A stretch of 49,951 nucleotides of DNA from Deinococcus ruber (GCF_014648095.1 NZ_BMQL01000031.1:1-49951); one strand, 5' to 3'. Shown: positions 8,945 to 18,488, counted from the first letter of the stretch. The notes: generated from the letters alone by a model not told the origin. Numbers and translations: made by a program.

Positions 8945-9724
8945 TCAGTTCAGGTAGCAGACGCTGATCACCGTATCGAGCAGCGTCTGGGCGGCCGGCG
9001 CTTCTCCCGCCTGCATCAGCAGCGTGTAGGCCGGCAGGAGATACTCGATCAGCCCGGTGTCGAGCAACTGCCGGGCACGCTCGTTTAGCGTGGCAGAGCC
9101 AGCAGGAAAGTCCACCCACTGAACAGTGCCGCTGTACACCACACTCCCGAGGGCGTCCGTCACCTCCAACCGACGCGCGCCGTTCAGCAGGGCAACCGGC
9201 ACCGAAAAGGAAGCGTCGGACGGACCGCGTGCCGCACGGTAGAGCACCTGATTCTGCGGCCCGTACAGCCGCAGCGTCGGTGGATCAGGCGGGTAGGAGA
9301 TCGGCACACGCAGGGTGGAAAGCGGATAGTCGCGCGGCAGCAGAATGTTCGGAGGAGTGACGCTGCACTTCACGGCAGCCCGGGATTCTGCACCGACCGT
9401 GCTGGCCGCGCGGGTCTTCGGAACCCAGGAACTCGCCACGCCCATCAGGCTGCTGAACAGCGAGCGTGGCGCCGGCAACTGATAGCAGCTGCCAGCCTTC
9501 AGCACGCGGCGAACGCCACCGCTGGTCAGGGTGGCGGCGCCTGCCGACACACACGTCTGATCGCCGGCCTTCAGGGAGAGCTGCAGCGGGCCACTGTAGT
9601 CGTGCGTGTCGGGCCGGACGACCGCGTGGGCACCAGCAGGAAGAGTCAACGTGGACGCATCGTCGGCCAGCGCTGACCAGGGGCTGAGCAGGACGAGCGC
9701 GAGCAGCAGCTTCAGCTTCTTCAT
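8945..9724 (-). CDS. Secreted protein of unknown function in CHAT cluster
   Basis: This 259-residue protein starts with a clear signal peptide (MKKLKLLLALVLLSPWSALA). The mature part is beta-rich in its N-terminal two thirds. It includes four cysteines before a short helical C-terminal region (LLDTGLIEYLLPAYTLLMQ) and a terminal CYLN. A ribosome site AAGGAG lies 7 bases before the ATG. It is on the same strand as, and about 200 bases upstream of, the TPR-CHAT gene, and downstream of the decayed CHAT gene, so it is probably co-expressed with them. No catalytic motif is seen. It could be a ligand-binding partner or a substrate of the CHAT peptidase; both are inferences. Confidence 0.75.
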   Translation of the reverse strand: MKKLKLLLALVLLSPWSALADDASTLTLPAGAHAVVRPDTHDYSGPLQLSLKAGDQTCVSAGAATLTSGGVRRVLKAGSCYQLPAPRSLFSSLMGVASSWVPKTRAASTVGAESRAAVKCSVTPPNILLPRDYPLSTLRVPISYPPDPPTLRLYGPQNQVLYRAARGPSDASFSVPVALLNGARRLEVTDALGSVVYSGTVQWVDFPAGSATLNERARQLLDTGLIEYLLPAYTLLMQAGEAPAAQTLLDTVISVCYLN

Positions 9725-9826
9725 AGACGTCTCCTTCAGGCTGCGGAACCACCGTCATTTTAAGGGGTTTGTACCGCAGTTGCGGCATCCGGGTCGGCCG
9801 CAGTGATGACCATCCGGCGCTGGCCT

Positions 9827-10525
9827 TCACCCGCCGCTGAGCAGGAAGGCCGCCCAGTCCCTGGGAGGAAGACTGCGCCGCATCACGGTGAGCTGGGCCG
9901 CACGCCGCATCGGTGCCCGACGAGTCCCTCCGGGAGAACGCCGTCATCAGTTCACCGGTCTGGTCTGCACGTCGGAAACCTCCCACACGCTCAGCAGCAC
10001 CTGCCGGACCCCCGCCGTCAGGCATGCCTTCTGACACGTCTTCACCGGGGGTGGCGTCGCCCAGACCAGGTTCACAGGCGGACGTACCACCAACTGGGCT
10101 CCCCCGAGATGAAGGCTGTCCAGGTGCAGCCCCCAACAGCAGGCCGTAGGACGCGCCCCTGTTGACGGGGGTCTGAGCGCCACGCAGCGCAGGACCCACG
10201 CGCAACAGCGGATTCGGCAGCGGCGCGTTCCGGAGCAGGACGCCGTGCGTCGCGAGATGCAGGACGCGCGTGGGGAACGCCGACTGAACAGCGTGGTCTC
10301 GTTGGCCTCGACAGCGTGGAAGGTCCGGGTATTCGCGCCGAGCAGACCGGCAATGCGGCAGGTCTCTCCCCGCGTTCCGGGCCGGGAACTGAACACCGTG
10401 CCCCGCAGCCTCGAGGACCGCGAGCGAACGTCGGAGGAAGCGCTGGAACCAGGGCTGGTCGGCGTCCCGCCCAGCAGGGCCACCGGCACGCTGGAATCAA
10501 AGACACGCGGTCCAGACTTGGTCAA
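9827..10525 (-). pseudogene. Frameshifted CHAT-domain gene remnant
   Basis: Pieces of a CHAT domain appear in successive frames. LRGTVFSSRPGT and AGLLGANTRTF match the upstream part of the intact CHAT protein at 6320-8746. VLHLATHGVLLRN carries the catalytic His. SACEPGLGD carries the catalytic Cys. AGVRQVLLSVWEVSD and PPRDWAAFLLSGG match the C-terminus, ending at the TGA at 9827-9829. At least three frame changes separate these blocks, and the TPR region is not seen. It looks like a diverged duplicate of the neighbouring gene that kept both dyad positions but lost an open frame. Sequencing error is unlikely to explain several breaks. Confidence 0.75.
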
Positions 10526-10561
10526 CGGTCACGGCGGTGAAGGCAACACACCCTGTTCTTT

Positions 10562-10792
10562 TCAGAACAGCAGCCCCCTCTCCCCTGCTTCAGCAATGGC
10601 GGACGCCTGGAATTCTTCTCCACCGCGCCTGGCAGCAACCCAGTCGAGGCATTGCTCGTCAGCGACAATACGAACATTGCTGGCGGGCATGACGGGGCCG
10701 CAGAACACGCAGCGCCGGTTGTGAGTGCAGGCCCGCGGACCGGGGCGGGCCGGTGTTGGGTTCGGCGCGCCGCTGGTGACCCGTTGACACAC
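10562..10792 (-). CDS. Small CxxC-containing protein, possibly partial
   Basis: A 76-codon frame starting with GTG. The first 25 residues look non-coding, but from RRCVFCGPVMPASNVRIVAD onward it reads like a real protein: a CxxCG knuckle, then an acidic/hydrophobic alternation (CLDWVAARRGGEEF) and a short C-terminus. It may be a small zinc-knuckle protein or the tail of a longer gene. It is upstream of the CHAT pseudogene on the same strand. The start is uncertain and no family is recognised. Confidence 0.4.
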   Translation of the reverse strand: MCQRVTSGAPNPTPARPGPRACTHNRRCVFCGPVMPASNVRIVADEQCLDWVAARRGGEEFQASAIAEAGERGLLF

Positions 10793-10929
10793 CCACGCTC
10801 ACGGCTCAAGCCCCTCTGCTGTTTTGCTGAGCCGCGCCCGCTCAGCAGACGACTGCCGCCGATGCTCACCCGATCATCGTCCGCGGTTGTCAGAGTGTTG
10901 GCAGAGACGCGGCCTACGCTGAAGACACG

Positions 10930-12462
10930 ATGACCAGTGCACCCCTTCCCGCGCAGGAATACGCCCGGCTGCTGGCCCTGGCCCGCTATGAGATTCTCGA
11001 CACCCCGCCCGAAGCGGTGTTCGACCGCGTCACCCGCCTGGCGGCCCATCTGCTCGGCACCCCCGCCGCGTTCCTCAACTTCGTGGACCAGCATCGGCAG
11101 TGGGGCAAAGCCGCGGTCGGCATTCGGGGAACGAATGCCGACCGCGAGCATTCCTTCTGCGCATGGACCATTCTGCAAGACACCCCGATGGTCGTTGAGA
11201 ACGCCCATCTTGACCCGCGCTTTCACGACAATCCGATGGTGCGTGGTGAGCCGCACATTCACATGTACGCCGGCGCGCCGCTCACCACGCCCTCCGGCCA
11301 CCGGATCGGGACGCTCTGCGTGATGGATACCCAGGATCACCCGCTGAAGCCCACGGATCTCCAGGCCCTGCAGGACTTGGCCGACACCGTGGTCAGCGAA
11401 CTGGAACTGCGGCTGAACAACCATCAGCTTCAGCGGGAAGCAGGCGCCCAGGCACAGTACGTCCAGGAACTCCGCCGTACCCTCGAGCACGCCCGCGTGC
11501 TGGAAGGCGTCAATAGCCTGATGACGTTGGAGCAGGAACTTGGTCCAGAGCACATGACGCTGTTGGCGGCGGGCCTGCTGCGGGACGCGCTGTCGAGCGA
11601 TTACACCGGCCTGCTGGTGTTGGAGGGCAATGACGTGCGCGTCGTGGCGGGCGAGAGCCAGCCGGCGCTGTCTCCAGCACTGACAGGTCTTCAGCCGCAG
11701 CTTTCTGGCGGGATCACTCGGACGCTGCGCACCAGCCGCAAACCGCTGTACCTGGAAGAGTACGCCCTGCATCCCCATGCCCTGCCAGCCGTGATTGCGG
11801 CGGGGGTCGGGCAGATCGCCTGGGTGCCGCTGGGCACCCGCGGGCAGGTCACGTCGCTGCTGATGGCCGTGCGCGTGCAGGGGAATCCGGTGACGCAGTG
11901 GCGAGGGAGCGACCGGTCGCTGCTCGAAGCGGCCGGCCGCAGCATCGCCACTGCGCTTGACCGGCAGCTGGTGACGAACGCGGCGGTGCAGCAGGCCCGG
12001 CAGGACCCACTCACCAGCCTGCACAACCGCCGGGCGTTCGAGGAAGATCTGCCACGCTGGACGGAGGGGGGGCAGGCGTGGACGCTGGCGATGCTGGATC
12101 TGGACGGCTTCAAAGCGGTGAACGACCACGAAGGCCATGCCCAGGGCGACCGGGTGCTGCGGGTGTTCGCCAGTGCGCTGAGTGCGGCCCTGGACGAATC
12201 GGCGCGGCTGTACCGGCTTGGGGGCGATGAATTCGTGATCCTTCTCCCGTCCACGCAGGAGGCGGATGTGCTGGAGGGTGTGGATGTGGCGTTTCTTGCT
12301 GCTCGACAGGTGGCAGGCTTGACGGGCGTCAGCGTCGGGATGGCCCACAGCCACGAAGGCCCTGAACCTGCGCTGCTGGAACTGGCCGACGCCCGCATGT
12401 ACGCCAGCAAGCAGCGGAAACACCGGCTGCGTCTCACGGCGCAGCCGGCGTCCTCCCGCTAA
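10930..12462 (+). CDS. GAF-GAF-GGDEF diguanylate cyclase
   Basis: In this 510-residue soluble protein, the first GAF domain (about 10-160) begins YEILDTPPE and contains FLNFVDQHRQW, the signature of GAF domains fused to GGDEF. A helical linker and a second, weaker GAF (about 195-350) follow. The catalytic GGDEF domain starts at RQDPLTSLHNRR (357-368), with metal residues in MLDLDGFKAVND and an intact GGDEF at 431-435. The inhibitory RxxD site five residues upstream of GGDEF is absent, so product inhibition is not expected. It should make c-di-GMP from two GTP under control of small ligands bound by GAF. It stands alone on the plus strand, with no Shine-Dalgarno sequence close to the ATG; TACGCT lies upstream. 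The DGC call is secure; its ligand is unknown. Confidence 0.92.
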   Translation: MTSAPLPAQEYARLLALARYEILDTPPEAVFDRVTRLAAHLLGTPAAFLNFVDQHRQWGKAAVGIRGTNADREHSFCAWTILQDTPMVVENAHLDPRFHDNPMVRGEPHIHMYAGAPLTTPSGHRIGTLCVMDTQDHPLKPTDLQALQDLADTVVSELELRLNNHQLQREAGAQAQYVQELRRTLEHARVLEGVNSLMTLEQELGPEHMTLLAAGLLRDALSSDYTGLLVLEGNDVRVVAGESQPALSPALTGLQPQLSGGITRTLRTSRKPLYLEEYALHPHALPAVIAAGVGQIAWVPLGTRGQVTSLLMAVRVQGNPVTQWRGSDRSLLEAAGRSIATALDRQLVTNAAVQQARQDPLTSLHNRRAFEEDLPRWTEGGQAWTLAMLDLDGFKAVNDHEGHAQGDRVLRVFASALSAALDESARLYRLGGDEFVILLPSTQEADVLEGVDVAFLAARQVAGLTGVSVGMAHSHEGPEPALLELADARMYASKQRKHRLRLTAQPASSR

Positions 12463-13038
12463 GTCTTCAGGAACGCCCTGCCAAACCCCACCACTGCAGA
12501 AGCGGACGACGCCTCGCGGGTGCCGGCAGTTCGCAGGATGCGTGTCTACACCTGCGCCACCGTATCGCCGAGCGGACGTTCCAACGCCTGGGAGGTCAGC
12601 GTCCGCCATCTTCGTCTTCCCCTGAGAGGAGGTGGCGAGCGCGACCATCGCCGGGTTGCGCACGGGTACGTCTGTCGTGAGCTTTCTCATGCATGACACA
12701 CTGTCGGTACCTGTGGCGTCGTGCCTCGGAGACGTACCCGTTGAGGGGATGGTGGAGGCACCCCAACTGGAGGGTAGGTCCCAGGGGAAGAAGGTCACGC
12801 TGCGTTTGGAAGATCTGAAAGGCTTCGTCCACCGTACGTGACGGGGTGTGACGTGACCGTCGTATCGTTCGCGCACTTCCCCGCGTGTGGTCGCGCCGGG
12901 CGGGTTGGGCTGCTCCAGCCGAACCGTCCGAATTTGGGATTCGGGGACGGCCGTCATCGCGGGTCGTCCTGAGCCGACCGCTCAGGCCCGCCCAGGGCGT
13001 TCGCCCGTCAGGGCATCGCCTTCGCTCGGTCCTCTGGA
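12463..13038. other. 576 bases between convergent GGDEF genes, no supported gene
   Basis: The region lies between two convergent diguanylate cyclase genes. Minus-strand frames (for example 12957 downward) contain short protein-like blocks such as TVDEAFQIFQTQRDLLPLG but switch frame and match no family I know. This may be a decayed gene. No hairpin-plus-T terminator was seen. Confidence 0.35.
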
Positions 13039-14832
13039 TCACGGAGTGGCCACCCTCACTTGGTTGCGCCCAGCTTGTTTCGCTCGGTACAGCGCCTGAT
13101 CGGCCCGCCTCAGCAGCACTGCCGTGTCGTCGCCGTGCAGCGGGTACACGCTCACCCCGATCGAGACGGTCATGGACTCCTGTGAGGTGCCGTTCAACGT
13201 GACGTTCAGCCTTGCGAGAGCGGTTCTGAGATCTTCTGCCCGCTCGACCGCTCCGTCCAGACTGGCGGCCGGCATCACCACTGCGAACTCTTCGCCCCCG
13301 TACCGGCACACGATGTCCTCGAGGCGGAAGTGGTCGCGCAGCCGCTTCCCCAGCTGAATCAGCACCTGATCCCCTGCGTCATGCCCGTACGTATCGTTGA
13401 AGCGTTTGAAGTGATCGACGTCCACCATCAGGACCGCGAGTGGCTGGTTGTGCCGCATGGCCCGCCCGAGTTCCCGCTCGAACGTCTCGTCTAGGTACCG
13501 ACGATTGTACAAGCTGGTCAGCGGATCTCGGAGGCTCTGTTGCCGCAGGGATTCTTGCAGGCGCAGGTTGGCAAGTCCCAACGCACACGGCGTTGCGATC
13601 GCTTTGGCGAGCGCGTGAACCACGTGTTGCTGCGCCGGCTCCTCCGGGAGCGGCGAGAGCTGAAGATGTCCTATGACGTCTTCTTGTGCCGTCAGCGGGA
13701 GGCAGATGTGCGGGTGCTGACCGAGCGGGCATGACGCCCAGCTGAACGGTTCCTCCTGCGGGTCACCAAGCCGGCTTCGCCGCACAGCCAGACACTGCTG
13801 AGGGTGGAAGGTCAGCGCGGCGGGAGGCGTGTTGCCCCAGCGGACCCTCACTTCCAGCAGCTGTGTGAAGACGTTGAGCACCGCGACTTGGCCGTCAAGC
13901 TGCGGAAAGATCAACGGCAGGGTTTGCTCTAGCACCTGCACACCCTCCTCAAGGGTCAGGCAGGACTGCAACTGCACCGCGAGGGCGTTGGTGGCAGTGA
14001 TGGCCGCATTGTGCTCCTGCAGCTCGGCGTTTTGGCGGGTGAGGGACGTGTGCGATTCATGCAGGTGGCTGGCCATGCGCTTGAAGCTTCTTGCGAGCTG
14101 ATCGGCTTCCTGGATGTGAAACGTCCCAAGATCGGTGCCGGGCTGGTTGGCAATCAGTTGCTCTGCAGCAGTCGCGAACCGGTGGAATTTGCGGCTGAGC
14201 GTGTGGGCGACGATCAAACTGGAGATGATGGACAGCAGCACGGCGAGGCTGCCACTGAGCAGGGTGGCAAGCTCCGTCAGCGCGCGCAGGTGTTGTGCCT
14301 GCTGGGCGCGGACTGTCAGGGCGTGCTGCTCGACCGACAGGTAGTCGTTGATTTCCCGCCGGACACCGTCGATCAGCGTCTTCCCCAGACGGCTGTGTTC
14401 ACGGGCCAGGACGCGTTCAGGGTGATGCGGGCGCTGCTGGATGTCATAACCCGCGATCTCGGTCATCCAGCGGTGCAGCAAGTCGCGGATTCGGTTCAGT
14501 CTGTGGAGCTGAGCGGCACTGTCCTCGCCGGGGTCCGTGAGCTGGGCACGCCGAAGTGTGTGGAGTTGGGGCGCGACCAGGTGCGCTGCGGAGGTGTAGG
14601 GTTCAAGGAATGTTGGAAGGCCGGTAAGGGCGTAGCCGCGAAGGCCGGTTTCGAGATTCAGCACGGTGGTCAGCAGGGCCTGCATCTGGATCATGTCCTG
14701 CTGCGTGTGGGTGGTGCGGTGGTTGGTGACGGCGACGTCGTACAGGATCTTGCCGCTCAGGCTTCCAACGACCAGGAAGACGGTCCACAGGAGCAGTTGA
14801 CGTTTGAGCAGGTATGTGGACAGTCGTTGCAT
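13039..14832 (-). CDS. CHASE3-HAMP-like-GAF-GGDEF membrane diguanylate cyclase
   Basis: The ATG at 14832 is chosen because MQRLSTYLLKRQLLLW begins the first membrane helix; the upstream extension is shadow-like. The 597-residue protein has TM1 (about 10-28) and an extracytoplasmic CHASE3 domain with LNLETGLRGYALTG. TM2 lies about 175-200, then a HAMP-like helix and coiled coil (200-280). A GAF-like domain (about 290-425) carries QQCLAVRRSRLG and a later C/H pair. GGDEF begins RDPLTSLYNRRYLDETFE, has DVDHFKRFND, and GGEEF at 512-516. RLED lies five residues before GGEEF, so an RxxD inhibitory site is present. It should be an active, feedback-regulated c-di-GMP synthase sensing an external signal. 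It begins 13 bases after the upstream decayed GGDEF-EAL gene, probably in one transcript. Confidence 0.9.
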   Translation of the reverse strand: MQRLSTYLLKRQLLLWTVFLVVGSLSGKILYDVAVTNHRTTHTQQDMIQMQALLTTVLNLETGLRGYALTGLPTFLEPYTSAAHLVAPQLHTLRRAQLTDPGEDSAAQLHRLNRIRDLLHRWMTEIAGYDIQQRPHHPERVLAREHSRLGKTLIDGVRREINDYLSVEQHALTVRAQQAQHLRALTELATLLSGSLAVLLSIISSLIVAHTLSRKFHRFATAAEQLIANQPGTDLGTFHIQEADQLARSFKRMASHLHESHTSLTRQNAELQEHNAAITATNALAVQLQSCLTLEEGVQVLEQTLPLIFPQLDGQVAVLNVFTQLLEVRVRWGNTPPAALTFHPQQCLAVRRSRLGDPQEEPFSWASCPLGQHPHICLPLTAQEDVIGHLQLSPLPEEPAQQHVVHALAKAIATPCALGLANLRLQESLRQQSLRDPLTSLYNRRYLDETFERELGRAMRHNQPLAVLMVDVDHFKRFNDTYGHDAGDQVLIQLGKRLRDHFRLEDIVCRYGGEEFAVVMPAASLDGAVERAEDLRTALARLNVTLNGTSQESMTVSIGVSVYPLHGDDTAVLLRRADQALYRAKQAGRNQVRVATP

Positions 14833-14845
14833 GGCTGCGCTGCTG

Positions 14846-16314
14846 TTAGAGGAGGGACGCGGGACGTCCGCACTGGGAGCCCTGCAGGTTACTGCAGCCG
14901 ACCTGGGTGAGGAGGTCGGCCTGCGCCGCAGTTTCGATGCCTTCGTCTTCGACCACCGTCGGCAGCCCATACGTGCTGGCGAGCGTCACGGTTCCCTGGA
15001 TGACGTTCAGGGCCTGGTGTCCACATGAGGTGGCCTGGCCACTCTCGGTTACGAAGCTGCGGTCGATCTTGAGCAACTGAACCGGGAGACGTGCCAGGGC
15101 GGTAAGGCTGCTATAACCGGTCCCAAAGTGGTCCAATGCCGTCCGGACACCCACCGCCTGCAGCACCGACGTGAGGTGGGGTTCCACCACGCTGGTGTCC
15201 GTAAGTTCGAGCCACAGACGCCACGGGTCGATGCCGCTGTCCTCAACGACGCGCGGCAGCTGTTCAACAAAGTCCGTCTGCTGCAGCTCCAAGGCACTGA
15301 CGTTCACCGCTCCATGCTGAAGGTGTCCTGATCGGCGTGCGTCAACGGCTTGCTGCAGCACCCACCGGCCGATGGCCACGATCACGCCGGACGTCTCGAC
15401 CAGCGGAATGAACTCAAGCGGGCTGACCAGGCCCGTGGGCGTGATCCAGCGGACGCGTGCCTCGTGTCCCTCGACGGTCCGGCACCCCGCGTGCACGATC
15501 GGCTGGACATACGGCCGCAGCGCGTCACGTTCGGTGGCCCAGTGCCGCGCCTGGCAGGCGCTGGACCCACCCCCAGCCCGCTTCACGCGGTACATCGCCG
15601 CATCGGCCTGGCTGAGCAGGGCGTCCAGCGCCTGGGTGTCATCCGGATACACACTCAACCCGAGACTCCAGTGTGCGAACACTGCCTGATCGCCGTCGAG
15701 GAATGGCGCGGCGCAGTGTTCTTCCAGTCGGCTGATCACGCCCATGAGATCTGCGACGGACCGCATGTCCGTGAACAGCAGCACGAACTCGTCGCCATTC
15801 ATGCAGGCGACGACGTCACCCGTGGAAGTGGCTTCCTGTAATCGGCGGGCCACGTCCCGCAGGAAGGGATCGCCCGCCAGATGACCGAAGGCGTCGTTGA
15901 TCAGCTTGAAGCGGTCGAGATCCAGCAGGCCCACCACCACCGGTTCTCCGGAGGCGTCGGCACGTCGGCACGCGTCCAGCAGCCGCTGGCGCAGCTGCAC
16001 GCGGTTCGGAAGACCCGTCAGGGGATCGTGCAGCGCGGGGTGGCGGACGTCATGCAGGGCTTGACGCAGCGGCACTTCGGAGCTTAGCACGCCGTGATTG
16101 GCCTTGAACCACTGCCGGGTGTCGTCCAGGAAGCTGATCAGGGCCATGGGGAGGTTGAAGAAGCGAGCGGCCAGTTTGACCAGCCGACCAAACTGCGACT
16201 CTGGGGGGTGTCGAGAAGACCGAAGTGGTGAAGGGCCGTGCGTCTGGCGTGTTCAGCCGTGGTCAGTTCCCCTGTCAGGACTGTGCTGGGGGCAGTACCG
16301 CGAATGAGCGTCAT
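14846..16314 (-). pseudogene. Decayed GAF-GGDEF-EAL gene
   Basis: This is a paralogue of the intact protein at 36622-38499. The original ATG is probably at 16314 (MTLIRGTAPS, then ALHHFGLLDTP). One base is missing near 16199-16208 in a run that should encode DTPQESQF, so the frame shifts. An open frame resumes from 16147 as 433 codons. Most of the GAF domain is deleted: KANHGVLSSE joins directly to LRQALHD. The GGDEF motif is degenerate (MNGDEF). EAL is EAR, ELTES is ELTDT, DDFGTGYS is DHFGTGYS, and the AEGIE region is EDEGIE. Both cyclase and phosphodiesterase activity should be lost. The remaining 433-residue frame might still give a GTP- or c-di-GMP-binding scaffold, but the lesions point to a pseudogene. 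Confidence 0.82.
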
Positions 16315-16573
16315 GCGTCACTGTATTTTGTAAGTTATCACGCAGTCCTTACAGTCAAGCGAGCATATCTGCCGTTTACCCTCCCGTCTGCGTACACGGA
16401 CGGCATTCGTGCTGAGATCCGCTGTATTCACCACCGTGCCTGCGAGGAACGACAAGTGGAATGACAGCGTCAGGAGAACACCGGACTTCCTTGCACCTCC
16501 ATTCAGTGAACATGCTGCAAAGAGCCAAACATCACACTGTGGAAGAGAAAAGTGATAGTGATGGAAGGAATCC

Positions 16574-17368
16574 ATGCAGATCTCCCGCACGCAACTGGCT
16601 CAGCTCACCCAGGCAGATACTCGGGAAGCACTGGTCGGTGCTCTGCTGCACAGCCGTACGGGCCTGCGGCGCGCGACGCTCTGGTGGCAAGATGATGACG
16701 TCACCATTCCCCTGGTGCAGATTGGCCGGGGACGTGAAGGAACACCGGTTCCCCTGACGCTCGCGCCCCGGTATCTCCTGAGCGTCACGCCCGGTGCCGT
16801 GATCCTGCCGGAACTGCTGAGTGTGCTGGAGCTGAAACTCGCGTATCTGGATCTGCGGCAGCAGCTGAGCGATCTGAAACCGCAACATCAGACGCTGGCG
16901 ACCGCTGCGTATACCGATGGCCTGACCGGCCTGCTGAACCGCCGGGCCCTCGACCGCGATCTCGAGGCGCTGGAGGCAGCTGACACTTCGTTTGGGGTGA
17001 TCTTCATTGATCTGGACGGGTTCAAGTCGTTCAACGACCGGCACGGGCATGCGTTAGGAGATTCGCTGCTGCGAGGGTACGGACGCTGGATTTCACGTCA
17101 GCTCGGCACGCTGGGGACGGTGTATCGTCTGGGCGGGGATGAATACGTCGGGGTCATCACGAGCGCCGTGTTGACTCCGGCCGAGTTCTACCGGTGGGTG
17201 CACGACCGCGTTCAACCGCAATTTATTGATGGGGTGCGTGTGAGCTTCGGTATGGCCTGGCGGGATGAGCATCCTCGGGTCAGTGAGCTGTTGCGTCTCG
17301 CGGACGCGCGGATGTACCAAGCAAAAATGGCGCGACGCACCACTCGACTGGCCGACGCTCCTGCGTGA
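16574..17368 (+). CDS. GGDEF diguanylate cyclase, single-domain with novel N-terminus
   Basis: This 264-residue protein has an N-terminal domain (1-95) that is alpha/beta with TLWWQDDDVTIPLVQIGRG, perhaps a minimal GAF-like sensor, then a short coiled linker. The cyclase domain starts YTDGLTGLLNRRALDRDLE, has FIDLDGFKSFND, and carries GGDEY at 187-191. GGDEY replaces GGDEF at the last residue only, which is usually tolerated, so activity is plausible. No RxxD site precedes it. AAGGAA lies about 6 bases before the ATG. It is a short cytoplasmic protein divergent from the decayed GGDEF-EAL gene; the 259 bases between them must carry promoters for one or both. Confidence 0.85.
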   Translation: MQISRTQLAQLTQADTREALVGALLHSRTGLRRATLWWQDDDVTIPLVQIGRGREGTPVPLTLAPRYLLSVTPGAVILPELLSVLELKLAYLDLRQQLSDLKPQHQTLATAAYTDGLTGLLNRRALDRDLEALEAADTSFGVIFIDLDGFKSFNDRHGHALGDSLLRGYGRWISRQLGTLGTVYRLGGDEYVGVITSAVLTPAEFYRWVHDRVQPQFIDGVRVSFGMAWRDEHPRVSELLRLADARMYQAKMARRTTRLADAPA

Positions 17369-17563
17369 TCGGACGTGGCGACGCACGCTGAACGACTTGG
17401 ATCAGGTCAGCAGCGGAGAAACTGCGTGAAGTCCTTCACGAACAACGCCCGGCCCTCATCCGTCTCAAGGACGGTGGTCACGGCACTGCCCAGAGCCCCC
17501 CATTCAAGGTGAAATGGCTTTGCCGTACAGCCAGGCCGATCTCATTCTTCCAGAGCTGCTCGC

Positions 17564-17998
17564 CTACAGACTGGTGGACTCCCGGTCCTCAATCCGCGTC
17601 GGCGTGCCATGCAGGCGACACAGCTGCAACGTCCGTTCCTGAACCAACAGATGTGGCTGCCCCTGGATGCTCCAGATCTGGCCACTGGCAGGCTGCGTCG
17701 GGCGTTTGCGGGGCGTCAGTTCGGCGGCGTAGTGCAGGGTTTCAGGATCGACCGCGAGTTGAAACAGGGTGGGTCGGTACTCGCAGAGATACCTTCCAGT
17801 GATCGTGGAGACCACGCCGCTGGCGTTCACCTTGACCCGGGTGTTCAGGGTCAGCGGCAGGAGCCGTTCAAGGGACGCGGAGGGAAACCAGATGCCGCCC
17901 TCTGCCGCCATCGCCCGTGTCTCCTGGCCACGCGTCACGAGGGTCTTGCGCCCGATGGAGTGGGTCAGCCCACCTTCGGTTGGGCCGATGATGCGCAC
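17564..17998 (-). CDS. Hypothetical protein with KOW-like start, possibly frameshifted
   Basis: This is a GTG-started frame of 144 residues. Its beginning, VRIIGPTEGGLTHSIGR, resembles a KOW/SH3-type beta motif, and codons just upstream still read PGDK in frame, so the real N-terminus may be earlier or lost. The body is beta-rich with no known domain. After its stop, a protein-like frame continues down to 17407 in other phases (GEQLWKNEIGLAVRQ, then EWGALGSAVTTVLETDEGR and FTQFLRC before TGA). The gene may therefore be longer and interrupted by frameshifts. No ribosome site is obvious. Confidence 0.45.
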   Translation of the reverse strand: MRIIGPTEGGLTHSIGRKTLVTRGQETRAMAAEGGIWFPSASLERLLPLTLNTRVKVNASGVVSTITGRYLCEYRPTLFQLAVDPETLHYAAELTPRKRPTQPASGQIWSIQGQPHLLVQERTLQLCRLHGTPTRIEDRESTSL

Positions 17999-18104
17999 CT
18001 TGTCACCTGGCAGGAAGTCGGTGCTGGCTGCTCGCCCATGCCGCTGCTCCGGACAGAAGACAACAGCTGAACGGGTATGCTGGCTGAAACAGGAGGTGAC
18101 CGCA

Positions 18105-18407
18105 ATGCAAGTGACGATCTACACCCGCAGTGGCACATTCACGGGCGAGATGACGCGTTCGACAGCAGAACATCCGGACCATGAAGCGGTGCGGCTGTGT
18201 GAAGAGATGGGCTGGGAGATCGAAACGAGTGTCGTGTTGCGCGATGTGATGACACAAACCGGTGTGCGGCGGTTTCGGCATCCGCTGCTCGTGCTTCCAA
18301 AACACCTCGTTGAGGGGATTGGCTTTCCTGACGACCTGCTGGCCCAACTGAGCGTTGAAGCGGTGGCGCAGGTGGCGCCGTTCGACCATCCGCACGAAGA
18401 CAACTGA
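18105..18407 (+). CDS. Conserved-looking hypothetical protein, 100 residues
   Basis: The ATG at 18105 follows a strong AGGAGGTGA ribosome site 7-8 bases upstream. This makes it preferable to the longer shadow frame that begins earlier. The protein (MQVTIYTRSG onward) is soluble and mixed alpha/beta, with an acidic tail. TATGCT (18076-18081) upstream could be a -10 element. No family is recognised. It overlaps nothing and may be monocistronic. Confidence 0.65.
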   Translation: MQVTIYTRSGTFTGEMTRSTAEHPDHEAVRLCEEMGWEIETSVVLRDVMTQTGVRRFRHPLLVLPKHLVEGIGFPDDLLAQLSVEAVAQVAPFDHPHEDN

Positions 18408-18488
18408 GGGAGCGAACGCCGCTTCGATTCAACACGCCTGATCGACTGCTCGCTCATGCCGCCGCCTGCACCGACGCCATGGGCTGGG

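Noticed and set aside
10553..10570. Hairpin CTGTTCT-TTTC-AGAACAG as a terminator
   Set aside because: The 7-base-pair stem is AT-rich and no T-run follows on either strand; it is probably incidental.
10522..12957. 811-codon minus-strand ORF
   Set aside because: It is the antisense of the GAF-GAF-GGDEF gene; composition is typical of a GC-rich shadow frame.
16318..16590. 90-codon minus-strand ORF between GGDEF genes
   Set aside because: It covers the likely promoter region of the gene at 16574, lacks a ribosome site and has mixed shadow composition.
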